Below the pieces are notes generated by a model. That model searched no databases, was not told where the DNA came from, and saw only the letters and a program-made list of their open reading frames with translations. From positions 1 through 15,794 of the forward strand of contig JAQVNR010000029.1 in the NCBI GenBank assembly GCA_028703035.1: a stretch of DNA of 15,794 nt, given 5' to 3'. How positions within the stretch are numbered: position 1 is the stretch's first letter; each line of letters opens with the position of its first letter. Position numbers and translations under genes: made by a program. Shown here one piece after another: positions 1-7,149 of the stretch. Source of the stretch: Bacilli bacterium (lineage in GTDB: Bacteria > Bacillota_I > Bacilli_A > RF39 > UBA660).

Positions 1-27
1 ACTTATTGCAGTTGAAGGTGAGGTAGA

Positions 28-727
28 GTCGCACCTTATATAGGTGCGTGGATTGAAATGTATTAAAGAAATAGTAATAGGTTTAGCAATATCAGGTCGC
101 ACCTTATATAGGTGCGTGGATTGAAATTATCAACAAATAAAAGAAGACGAAGAAAAGAAAGTCGCACCTTATATAGGTGCGTGGATTGAAATTGAAATTA
201 TATCTGCTAAATTATTTTTAAAGGGAGGTCGCACCTTATATAGGTGCGTGGATTGAAATGTCAATTACCTCTAATAACAATTCTTTATCTCCAGTCGCAC
301 CTTATATAGGTGCGTGGATTGAAATAACAATGTAAACCAGATTATCTACAATCGGTTTATGTCGCACCTTATATAGGTGCGTGGATTGAAATTATAAAGA
401 TTATCCTGATACAGAAGTACCCGATAGTCGCACCTTATATAGGTGCGTGGATTGAAATATCACTACACAGAGGGATAACTAAGCCATATTTAAGTCGCAC
501 CTTATATAGGTGCGTGGATTGAAATAATACAGGAGCCGGAAACGAAGAGGTTGTCGGGGGTCGCACCTTATATAGGTGCGTGGATTGAAATTATTTTGCA
601 ACCATCACAAATCATTTTTTCTTGCACGTCGCACCTTATATAGGTGCGTGGATTGAAATTATTTTGCAACCATCACAAATCATTTTTTCTTGCACGTCGC
701 ACCTTATATAGGTGCGTGGATTGAAAT
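28..727 (+). CRISPR. CRISPR array, type I-C-like repeat, 11 repeats
   Basis: Eleven identical 32-base repeats begin GTCGCACC and end GGATTGAAAT, starting at 28, 96, 161, 228, 294, 361, 427, 494, 560, 628 and 696. Ten spacers of 33-36 bases separate them. Each repeat holds an inverted repeat, CGCACCT / AGGTGCG, around TATAT, and ends in the ATTGAAAT handle; this fits the type I-C repeat family. That orientation means transcription runs left to right, with the leader and cas genes off the left edge. Bases 1-27 are probably the end of another spacer, so the array continues upstream. The spacers at 592-627 and 660-695 are identical, a duplicated repeat-spacer unit. The last repeat is intact, without the decay common at trailer ends. 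No cas gene is in the window, so the subtype rests on the repeat alone. Confidence 0.98.
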
Positions 728-801
728 GTAAGTGATACTGCCAAAGTCTTTTAAGTCTTGTTTATCTTTATCAGAGAAAACAGTTCTTGTAAAAAAAATA
801 C

Positions 802-830
802 TTTAATTAATTCTACGATAATGTTATACT
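802..830 (+). promoter_or_regulatory. Putative SigA promoter for the UPF0158 gene
   Basis: The -10 is TATACT (825-830) preceded by TGt, an extended -10. The -35 candidate TTTAAT (802-807) is weak but at 17 bases. The start point would be near 837, just before the AAAGAGG ribosome binding site at 841-847. Confidence 0.5.
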
Positions 831-855
831 TAAGTTAGAAAAAGAGGCACTATTT

Positions 856-1149
856 ATGTTAAAAATTAGTGAAGTTATTATTGCTTTGGAAATGACTAAT
901 ATGGAACAGTCTACATATTACAACAAGAAAACAAAAGAGGTATTATATCAGTCGGATATTAATCCGGAATTATCGACTTATACTGAAGATGATGATTATA
1001 ATGATGAGGTGATTTTAATGTTTAATTTCTTTGTTAAAAATGATTATAAAATTATGGAAAATTTTGTGGATTCATTAGATAATAATAATATAAAAGAGGA
1101 ATTAATTAGAAAAATCCAAGGCAAAGGATGTTTTGCTAGGTTTAATTAA
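856..1149 (+). CDS. UPF0158 family protein, cut short by an in-frame TAA
   Basis: The 97-residue product matches the front two thirds of the UPF0158 family, whose function is unknown. Recognisable blocks are the start (SEVIIALEM), a YYNKKTKEV segment near residues 21-29, the Y-x-IMENFVDSL helix near residues 64-72, and the RKIQGKGCFARF block at 85-96. Family proteins continue with a DDWYxFRDxxxKxIAIxWCxENxI block; that block is present here directly after the TAA in the same frame (1150-1272). One nonsense codon therefore splits a gene of about 138 codons. The start is ATG at 856 with AAAGAGG eight bases upstream. It lies alone between the CRISPR trailer and pduL. Either this is a recent pseudogene or the short form is made; the sequence shows no known readthrough signal. 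Confidence 0.8.
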   Translation: MLKISEVIIALEMTNMEQSTYYNKKTKEVLYQSDINPELSTYTEDDDYNDEVILMFNFFVKNDYKIMENFVDSLDNNNIKEELIRKIQGKGCFARFN

Positions 1150-1272
1150 ACAATTAATTATTATAATATAGATAATGATTGGTATGAATTCCGAGATAAA
1201 GTATATAAAAAAATTGCGATTGATTGGTGCAATGAAAATAATATAAAATTTGAAAATGACTTAAAGTTTTAA
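1150..1272 (+). pseudogene. Cut-off C-terminal part of the UPF0158 gene
   Basis: Reading on in the same frame after the TAA at 1147-1149 gives 40 residues ending at a TAA (1270-1272). They include DNDWYEFRDKVYKKIAIDWC and then NENNIKFEN, the conserved C-terminal block of UPF0158. No start codon or ribosome binding site lies at its head, so it is unlikely to be translated alone. No base has been gained or lost, so one base change to a sense codon would restore the full gene. Confidence 0.8.
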
Positions 1273-1286
1273 GAAAGTGTGGTAAT

Positions 1287-1856
1287 ATGATAATACCTGT
1301 TGGAGTTAGTAAAAGACATATTCATTTAACTAAAGAAACTTTTAAAGAGTTATTTGGTTTAGATGAAATGGAAGTAAGGAATTATTTAAAACAACCAGGA
1401 GAGTATGCTAGTCCCTTAACTATCGATGTAAAATGGGATAATAAAAAACTGGAAAGAGTTAGAGTAGTTGGACCTTTTAGAAAATATAATCAATTAGAAA
1501 TATCTAGAAGTGAAGCTAATTACTTAGGAATAAGACCTCCTGTTAAAAAAAGTGGTGATTTAGAAGGAACCCATCCTATTATTTTATGTTTTTCTGACAA
1601 AGAGGTATATTTAGATCAAGGTACAGCTATTGCTCGCAGACATATTCACATTGATAGTAATGATGCTTTAAAATATGATTTATCTGATGATGAAAGAGTT
1701 TTAATTTATAAAGATGGTAAAGAAATATGCGATGCTTATATTGGAGTATTAGATCCATCATTTTTAGAACTACATATAGATACTGATGAGGCTTTATTAT
1801 ATAATTTAAATCAAGATGATGAAATAGAAGTTAAAAAAATAGTTATGCCAACATAG
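1287..1856 (+). CDS. pduL: PduL-type phosphate acyltransferase (phosphotransacylase)
   Basis: This 189-residue protein is a PduL/EutD2-type phosphotransacylase, which interconverts acyl-CoA (acetyl- or propionyl-CoA) and acyl-phosphate. It opens with PVGVSKRHIHLT and carries a second RRHIHID block. The metal-binding residues of the family are visible at consistent spacing: His11, His13, Glu71, His119, His121 and His163. There is no N-terminal encapsulation peptide ahead of the first motif, and no shell-protein genes are nearby. This fits a free cytosolic enzyme serving as the cell's phosphotransacetylase, making acetyl-phosphate for ATP with an acetate kinase encoded elsewhere. The ribosome binding site before the ATG is weak (AAGTGTGG). 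dusB follows after 27 bases, so the two are probably co-transcribed. Family assignment is firm; the preferred acyl group is inferred. Confidence 0.93.
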   Translation: MIIPVGVSKRHIHLTKETFKELFGLDEMEVRNYLKQPGEYASPLTIDVKWDNKKLERVRVVGPFRKYNQLEISRSEANYLGIRPPVKKSGDLEGTHPIILCFSDKEVYLDQGTAIARRHIHIDSNDALKYDLSDDERVLIYKDGKEICDAYIGVLDPSFLELHIDTDEALLYNLNQDDEIEVKKIVMPT

Positions 1857-1864
1857 TTGGCATA
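1844..1864 (+). other. Hairpin spanning the pduL stop codon
   Basis: TATGCCAAC (1844-1852) and GTTGGCATA (1856-1864) form a perfect 9-base stem with a 3-base loop; the TAG stop begins in the loop. Only three T follow, so it is a poor terminator. It may shield the mRNA end or weaken read-through into dusB. Confidence 0.45.
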
Positions 1865-1883
1865 TTTAGTGTAGGAGTAAAAC

Positions 1884-2858
1884 ATGTGGAAGATAGGTAA
1901 TGTAAAAATTTCTAATAAAATCGTATTAGCGCCAATGGCTGGAATTAGTAATACTGCCTACCGAAGAATAATTAAAAAGATGGGAGCCGGTTTAATTTTT
2001 GCGGAAATGGTTAGTGATAAAGCAATTGTTTTTGGCAATGATAAAACTTTAAATTTACTTAAAATGTCTCCTGAAGAAAGACCAATTGCTCAGCAAATAT
2101 TTGGGACCGATATTGAATCTTTTGTAACAGCAGCTAAAATAATAGTTAAAATAATGAATCCGGATATTATTGATATAAACATGGGATGTCCAGTACCTAA
2201 GATTGCAATAAAGAGTCAAGCAGGTAGCGCCCTTCTAAAAAATCCTGATAAAATAAAGAAAATAGTTAAAGCAGTAGTAAATGCTGTTTCGGTGCCAGTA
2301 ACAGTTAAAATCAGAAGTGGCTGGGATGAGGCATGTATTAATGCGAATATTGTTGCTAAAAAGATTGAAGAAGCCGGAGCAAAAGCGATAACTATTCATG
2401 CTAGAACTAGGAGTCAGGGATATGGTGGCAAAGCTAATTGGCAGATTATTAAAGATGTAAAAAACTCAGTATCTATTCCAGTAATCGGAAATGGAGACGT
2501 TAAAAGTTGCTATGATGCTAAGAAAATGCTTGATGAAACAGGTTGTGATGCAGTAATGATTGGCAGAGGAGTCTTAGGCAATCCATGGCTAATTAAAGAA
2601 TGCGTTGAGTATTTAGAAACAGGTAAAGAACCAGAAGAAATAAAGCCTGTTGATAAAATAAAAATGCTTAAAAAACATTATAAATTACTACTTGAGAGCC
2701 AAAGTGAAAAACAAGCTATCTTAGAAATGAGAATTCATGCTCTTTGGTATATTAAAGGTCTTCCTAATAGTGCGACAATAAAAAACAAAATTTGCTCTAT
2801 TAAAAATAGCGATGAACTTTTTGAGGTATTAGACAGTTATATAAGTTCGCTTTCTTAA
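1884..2858 (+). CDS. dusB: tRNA-dihydrouridine synthase (DusB family)
   Basis: A 324-residue FMN enzyme that reduces specific uridines in the tRNA D-loop to dihydrouridine with NADPH. The TIM-barrel begins with VLAPMAGISNTAYR (residues 14-27). The catalytic cysteine is Cys102 in NMGCPVPK, followed by the family's AGSALLKNP. KIRSGWD (142-148), IHARTR (171-176) with the FMN-binding His/Arg pair, GNGDV (202-206) and the IGRGVLGNPW phosphate-binding loop (226-235) are all present, and the length is normal. The ATG is preceded by TAGGAG six bases upstream. It follows pduL by 27 bases; there is no strong terminator after it, but the next gene has its own promoter. The DusB assignment follows motif pattern and Bacillota usage; a different Dus subgroup is possible. 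Confidence 0.94.
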   Translation: MWKIGNVKISNKIVLAPMAGISNTAYRRIIKKMGAGLIFAEMVSDKAIVFGNDKTLNLLKMSPEERPIAQQIFGTDIESFVTAAKIIVKIMNPDIIDINMGCPVPKIAIKSQAGSALLKNPDKIKKIVKAVVNAVSVPVTVKIRSGWDEACINANIVAKKIEEAGAKAITIHARTRSQGYGGKANWQIIKDVKNSVSIPVIGNGDVKSCYDAKKMLDETGCDAVMIGRGVLGNPWLIKECVEYLETGKEPEEIKPVDKIKMLKKHYKLLLESQSEKQAILEMRIHALWYIKGLPNSATIKNKICSIKNSDELFEVLDSYISSLS

Positions 2859-2876
2859 AAAAGAGCTGAAAAAAAT

Positions 2877-2905
2877 TTGCTTAATCTAAAAAAATATAAT
2901 ATAAT
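2877..2905 (+). promoter_or_regulatory. SigA-type promoter for the lysine-rich membrane protein
   Basis: TTGCTT (2877-2882), 17 bases, TATAAT (2900-2905). An overlapping second TATAAT starts at 2895 but sits only 12 bases from the -35, so the downstream one is preferred. GAGGT before the ATG at 2930 serves as ribosome binding site. Confidence 0.7.
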
Positions 2906-2929
2906 AAAGTTAGAATCGAGGTATTAAAA

Positions 2930-3535
2930 ATGGATAAAAAAGTAGTTAGAAAAAATACTAAAAAAACAGTGCCTAAAAAGTCTAAAAAAATTCAAACTAA
3001 GAAAGATATAACACCTCCGCCTAAGAAAAAAATTGCTACAACGAAAAAAGTAACTCCTGTAAAAAAAGTAATAGAAAAAGCCAGTGTCTCAGAAAATCAA
3101 AAAGATAAAGCTGGTGGTGTAGTTATTTTAATTTTAATTGTGCTTTTATTATTAAGTATAATTGGCACTCATTTTATTAATTTGTATTATGTTAAACCAG
3201 TAAGTGAAGCTGATTATAAATATAACAGTATTTTGGTTTCTTATGAAGAATTAGTTAGATCGCCGAAAGAATATAAAAATAAGGATATTAAAGTAATTGG
3301 CGAGGTAATTAAAGTTGAAGGAGTCGACTCTTCATATGGAAACGATATGACAATTACGATTGATGGGAATTTATTTAGTGGTGATTATGAGCAATTAATT
3401 ACTTTTAAATATATTGATTTAGATTATGAAATTGGATTTATTGAAGGAGATATAATAACAGTTTATGGTAATTATAAATCAATAAATGGAAATGTTCCTT
3501 TTATTGAAGCTAAGTATGTTGTCTTTGGTTCATAA
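2930..3535 (+). CDS. Membrane-anchored protein with lysine-rich N-terminus and OB-like domain
   Basis: I recognise no named family with certainty. Three parts are visible in 201 residues. Residues 1-60 are extremely basic, with about 21 lysines and many PKK/TKK patches, and should be disordered. Residues about 62-88 form one hydrophobic membrane helix. Residues about 102-198 begin SYEELVRSPKEYKNKDIKVIGEV and alternate beta-like strands with glycine turns. This resembles the OB-fold (tRNA_anti-like) domains of many Bacillota surface proteins and lipoproteins. By the positive-inside rule the lysine-rich part would be cytoplasmic and the OB-like domain outside. The gene has its own promoter and is closed by a terminator at 3547, so it is monocistronic. 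A basic cytoplasmic tail could touch nucleic acid or acidic lipid; that is inference only. Confidence 0.75.
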   Translation: MDKKVVRKNTKKTVPKKSKKIQTKKDITPPPKKKIATTKKVTPVKKVIEKASVSENQKDKAGGVVILILIVLLLLSIIGTHFINLYYVKPVSEADYKYNSILVSYEELVRSPKEYKNKDIKVIGEVIKVEGVDSSYGNDMTITIDGNLFSGDYEQLITFKYIDLDYEIGFIEGDIITVYGNYKSINGNVPFIEAKYVVFGS

Positions 3536-3546
3536 AATATAATAAC

Positions 3547-3577
3547 AAATCACAGAAATTACTGTGATTTTTATTTT
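3547..3577 (+). terminator. Rho-independent terminator
   Basis: AAATCACAG (3547-3555) pairs perfectly with CTGTGATTT (3562-3570) around a 6-base loop, followed by a T-rich run. It closes the transcript of the lysine-rich membrane protein gene. Confidence 0.9.
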
Positions 3578-3589
3578 GGAAAAAATCAT

Positions 3590-3618
3590 TTGCGAATCGT
3601 ACGGTTGTTTGCTATAAT
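3590..3618 (+). promoter_or_regulatory. SigA promoter for uvrA
   Basis: TTGCGA (3590-3595), exactly 17 bases, TATAAT (3613-3618) preceded by TGc, an extended -10. The start point would be near 3625, leaving a leader of about 90 bases. That leader holds short complementary runs (TTGTTT with AAACAA near 3622-3641; AACAAT with ATTGTT further on). Confidence 0.85.
3595..3606. promoter_or_regulatory. Possible operator palindrome inside the uvrA promoter
   Basis: AATCGTACGGTT is a near-perfect palindrome (10 of 12 positions symmetric, core CGTACG) lying between the -35 and -10 hexamers, where a repressor would block polymerase. uvrA is usually LexA-controlled, but this is not the Bacillus GAAC-N4-GTTC box. 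It may be a diverged SOS box or chance. Confidence 0.35.
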
Positions 3619-3713
3619 AATATTGTTTGAATAAAGAAACAAATTAGAAGAACAATATAATTAGAGATTGTTTAAATTTTTAATATTTGTTAGAATATGA
3701 GAGCCGGAGGTAA

Positions 3714-6524
3714 ATGAGTTTGGATAAGATAATAATAAAAGGTGCTAGAGAAAATAATTTAAAGAATATAGATATTGAAATTCCTAAAAATAAATTAGTT
3801 GTAATGACAGGAGTATCAGGATCTGGTAAAAGTAGTTTAGCTTTTGATACGATTTATGCTGAGGGTCAAAGAAGATATGTAGAGAGTCTAAGTGCGTATG
3901 CTAGACAGTTTTTAGGTGGAACTGATAAAGCTAATGTTGATTCAATTGAAGGGCTTAGCCCAAGTATTGCAATTGATCAAAAGACAACAAATAAAAATCC
4001 ACGTAGTACTGTTGGGACAGTAACTGAAGTTTATGATTACTTAAGACTATTATTTGCGAGAATCGGAGTTCCATATTGTCCAACTCATAAAAAACCTATT
4101 AAAAGTCAAAGTATAGAAGAAATGACTAACAAAGTAATTGCTTTAGGAAATGATGCTAGAGTAGAAATATATGCCCCAGTAGTGTATGGAGCAAAAGGCA
4201 CCCACCAAGATTTATTTACTAATCTTCGTAAAACAGGTTTTACTAGAGTAAAAATAAATGATGAATTACATGAACTTAGTGAAGATATAATTCTTGATAA
4301 AAATAAAAAAAGTAATATTTTAGTATTAGTTGATCGAATAGTTGTCGAAGATGATGAAAGAAGCAGAATATTTGAAGCTCTTGAAACCAGTGCAGAACTT
4401 GCAAACGGGAAAGTTGTAGTTAATCATATAGATCATGAAGAAATAATTATGAGTGAGCATTATGCTTGCCCAGAATGTGATTTTTCACTACCGGAACTTG
4501 AACCAAGATTATTTTCATTTAATGCTCCGTATGGAGCTTGCCCAGAGTGCAAAGGAATTGGTATTAAACAAAATATTTCTCTTCATATTTTAATCCCGAA
4601 TAAAGATAAAAGTATATTAGGTGGCGCGATCAAGGGCTTTAGTTTAGATGGTAATATTTACATGACCAATGTTCTAACAGTTGCTAATCACTATAATATA
4701 GATTTAAATAAGCCAGTAAAAAACTTAAAAAAAAGCGAACTTGATATAATTTTATATGGAACTGATGAAGAGTTAGAATATGAATATACTAGTAAAAATG
4801 GTAATAAAAGATATACTAAAGATACTTATGAAGGAATAGTAAATAATTTAGAAAGAAGATATTTAGAAACTAAAAGTGGTTGGATTAGAGAGTGGATTAG
4901 TACGTTGATGGTCGATGAGACATGTCCTGTTTGTAATGGTGCAAGACTTGCTAAAAATGTTTTAAGTGTTAAAATAGGTAAAAAAAATATATACGAAGTA
5001 AGTAGTCTTTCAATAAAAGAATTACTTGTGTTTTTTAAAAATTTAAAACTAACTAAAGAGAAGCAAAGTATTAGTGAACTTATTTTACAAGAAATAAATA
5101 GTAGGCTTACTTTTTTAGATAATGTTGGTCTTAATTATTTAACCCTCGCCAGGACCGCAACAACACTATCTGGTGGCGAAAGCCAAAGAATTAGACTGGC
5201 AACTCAAATAGGTAGTAGCTTAAGTGGGGTGTTATATGTTTTAGATGAACCAAGCATTGGCCTTCACCAAAAAGATAACGAAAGATTAATTCAGTCACTT
5301 AAAAACATGCGTGATTTAGGCAACACTTTAATTGTTGTTGAACATGATGAAGATACTATGTTAGAATCTGATTATTTAATTGATATTGGGCCAGGCCCAG
5401 GCGATGCCGGGGGAGAAGTTGTTGCGACTGGTACGCCTGATGAAGTTATGAAAAATAAAAATAGCTTAACTGGAAAATATTTAACTGGTGAACTTTCAAT
5501 TATGGTTCCTGAAAAAAGACGGAAGGGAAATGGAAACTATATTGAAATAAAAGGCGCAACTGAAAACAATTTAAAGAATATTAATGTTAAATTTCCCCTG
5601 GGGACTTTCACAGTCGTAACTGGAGTATCAGGCTCTGGTAAAAGCTCTTTAATTACGGATACTTTATATAAAGCATTAGGAAATGTTGTTTATGGTAGAA
5701 CAGAAAGAGTTGGAAAATATAAAACAATTAAAGGTTTAGAACAAATTGATAAAGTAATTGAAATTAGCCAAGACCCAATTGGCCGAACTCCAAGAAGTAA
5801 TCCGGCAACTTATGTTGGCGTCTTTGATGATATACGTGATGTTTTTACGGAAACTAAAGAAGCTAAAATGCGAGGCTACAAAAAAGGTAGGTTCTCATTT
5901 AATGTCAAAGGTGGACGATGTGAGGCATGCTGGGGTGATGGTGTCAAAAAAATAGAAATGCATTTTCTTCCTGATGTGTATGTTGCCTGTGATGTATGTC
6001 ATGGAAAAAGATATAACAGCGAAACTTTAGAAGTTAAATTTAAAGGTAAAAACGTTGCTGATATTCTTAGCATGCGGGTTAGCGAGGCAATAGAATTTTT
6101 TGAAAATGTTCCAAAAGTAAGAAATAAATTGCAAATGATGATCGATGTTGGACTCTCCTATATAAAACTTGGGCAACCGGCCCCTACTTTATCAGGAGGT
6201 GAGGCTGGAAGAATTAAACTAGCCAAAGAACTTCAAAAAAAACCAACTGGTAGAAGCATCTTTATATTAGACGAACCTACTACTGGTCTTCATACTGATG
6301 ATATTAAAAAGTTGTTAATTATATTAGAACGAATTGTTGATAATGGTGATACTGTCATTGTCATTGAACATAACCTAGACGTTATTAAAACAGCTGATTA
6401 TATTATCGACTTAGGACCAGATGGTGGTGATAATGGTGGTGAAGTTATTGGAGTAGGAACACCAGAAGAAATTGTTAAAATTAAAAACTCATATACCGGT
6501 CATTTTTTAAAGAAAAAATTATAA
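3714..6524 (+). CDS. uvrA: Excinuclease ABC subunit A
   Basis: UvrA is the damage-sensing ATPase of nucleotide excision repair; as a dimer it loads UvrB on distorted DNA. The 936-residue length is normal. Seen in order are Walker A GVSGSGKSS (residues 33-41), a first zinc module with CPEC near 252 and 280, the ABC signature LSGGESQR near 485 with Walker B LYVLDEPSIGLH, a second Walker A near 635, a second zinc module with CEAC and CDVC (about 735-762), a second signature near 825, and Walker B FILDEPTTGLH. The second signature reads LSGGEAGR where LSGGEAQR is usual. The ATG follows GGAGG at five bases. uvrB is not in the window. A dedicated promoter lies upstream; no clear terminator follows. 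Confidence 0.98.
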   Translation: MSLDKIIIKGARENNLKNIDIEIPKNKLVVMTGVSGSGKSSLAFDTIYAEGQRRYVESLSAYARQFLGGTDKANVDSIEGLSPSIAIDQKTTNKNPRSTVGTVTEVYDYLRLLFARIGVPYCPTHKKPIKSQSIEEMTNKVIALGNDARVEIYAPVVYGAKGTHQDLFTNLRKTGFTRVKINDELHELSEDIILDKNKKSNILVLVDRIVVEDDERSRIFEALETSAELANGKVVVNHIDHEEIIMSEHYACPECDFSLPELEPRLFSFNAPYGACPECKGIGIKQNISLHILIPNKDKSILGGAIKGFSLDGNIYMTNVLTVANHYNIDLNKPVKNLKKSELDIILYGTDEELEYEYTSKNGNKRYTKDTYEGIVNNLERRYLETKSGWIREWISTLMVDETCPVCNGARLAKNVLSVKIGKKNIYEVSSLSIKELLVFFKNLKLTKEKQSISELILQEINSRLTFLDNVGLNYLTLARTATTLSGGESQRIRLATQIGSSLSGVLYVLDEPSIGLHQKDNERLIQSLKNMRDLGNTLIVVEHDEDTMLESDYLIDIGPGPGDAGGEVVATGTPDEVMKNKNSLTGKYLTGELSIMVPEKRRKGNGNYIEIKGATENNLKNINVKFPLGTFTVVTGVSGSGKSSLITDTLYKALGNVVYGRTERVGKYKTIKGLEQIDKVIEISQDPIGRTPRSNPATYVGVFDDIRDVFTETKEAKMRGYKKGRFSFNVKGGRCEACWGDGVKKIEMHFLPDVYVACDVCHGKRYNSETLEVKFKGKNVADILSMRVSEAIEFFENVPKVRNKLQMMIDVGLSYIKLGQPAPTLSGGEAGRIKLAKELQKKPTGRSIFILDEPTTGLHTDDIKKLLIILERIVDNGDTVIVIEHNLDVIKTADYIIDLGPDGGDNGGEVIGVGTPEEIVKIKNSYTGHFLKKKL

Positions 6525-6594
6525 AAAAAATCCAGCTAAAAAAACAGTATTTAGATTATAGAATTTGCATCCGTAATTTGATAAAATAGTATAG

Positions 6595-6629
6595 GTGGGT
6601 TTATGAGAATAAGTTTGGATAACCCCCAC
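6595..6629 (+). other. Unassigned hairpin in the uvrA-yvlD intergenic stretch
   Basis: The 220 bases between uvrA and the next gene hold no recognised gene. GTGGG (6595-6599) pairs with CCCAC (6625-6629), extended by a bulged UU/AA and AU/AU. An extended -10 (TGa TAAAAT, 6582-6587) lies just upstream without a good -35, so a short RNA could begin near 6594. A 13-codon ORF (6603-6644, MRISLDNPHRNVP) with AGGTGGG before it overlaps the hairpin. I match it to no known riboswitch or small RNA. A TTGCTA-N17-TATACT pair at 6700-6728 could drive the next gene but would start the RNA inside its ribosome binding site. Confidence 0.3.
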
Positions 6630-6744
6630 AGAAACGTGCCATAATAAAGATAATTAACTATAGCTCATTTTTTTCAGTATGAAAATTAAAAAATTATAAT
6701 TGCTAAAAGTCATAATTAATTATATACTGGTAGAAGGTGATTAA

Positions 6745-7149
6745 ATGATAATTTATAGTGAAAAGAAAAAACCAAGCATGATGATATTAGAACTGTGCTT
6801 AACACTACTAGTAAATGCTACTGCTCTTATCCTTGCAACGAATATTTTCAAAGGTTTTTATATTAGTAATTTTTGGTATGGAATACTTGCTGCTGCAGTA
6901 ATAATGATTTTAAATAAAACCGTTAAACCATTTATTAAACTTTTAGCACTACCAATAACTATTTATACTCTAGGTCTTTTTTATCCATTTGTTAATGTAT
7001 TTATTTTAAAAATAGCTAGCTTTCTTATTGGTGATAATTTTGTTGTTGAGGGCTGGATTGCGCCATTTTTTGTTTCAATATTTATATCGCTTCTCACAAT
7101 TATGTTAGATGCTCTAATTACTAAACAAATTGTTGGTGACAGACAATGA
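6745..7149 (+). CDS. YvlD-like small membrane protein (phage holin 4 family)
   Basis: A 134-residue hydrophobic protein of the YvlD/phage-holin-4-superfamily type, not a real prophage holin. The characteristic stretch is NKTVKPFIKLLALPITIYTL followed by GLFYPFVNVFILKIASFL (about residues 58-95). Roughly four membrane segments are visible (about 15-35, 42-58, 66-92 and 105-125). Its biochemical role is unknown; in Bacillus the homologue lies next to hprK and lgt and is linked to envelope stress. AGAAGG stands about seven bases before the ATG. Its TGA stop overlaps the ATG of lgt (ATGA), so the two are translationally coupled. This TGA also shows that TGA is a stop codon here. Confidence 0.88.
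   Translation: MIIYSEKKKPSMMILELCLTLLVNATALILATNIFKGFYISNFWYGILAAAVIMILNKTVKPFIKLLALPITIYTLGLFYPFVNVFILKIASFLIGDNFVVEGWIAPFFVSIFISLLTIMLDALITKQIVGDRQ

Noticed and set aside
3701..3713. GAGCCGGAGG before uvrA resembling group II intron domain V
   Set aside because: No other domain V element follows; it is simply the uvrA ribosome binding site.
6700..6728. TTGCTA-N17-TATACT as the promoter of the yvlD-type gene
   Set aside because: Spacing is perfect, but transcription would start inside the ribosome binding site about ten bases before the ATG, so I left it as a mention only.
6745..7149. Prophage remnant suggested by the phage holin family name
   Set aside because: YvlD-type proteins are chromosomal in Bacillota and the neighbours are core genes; no phage genes are present.
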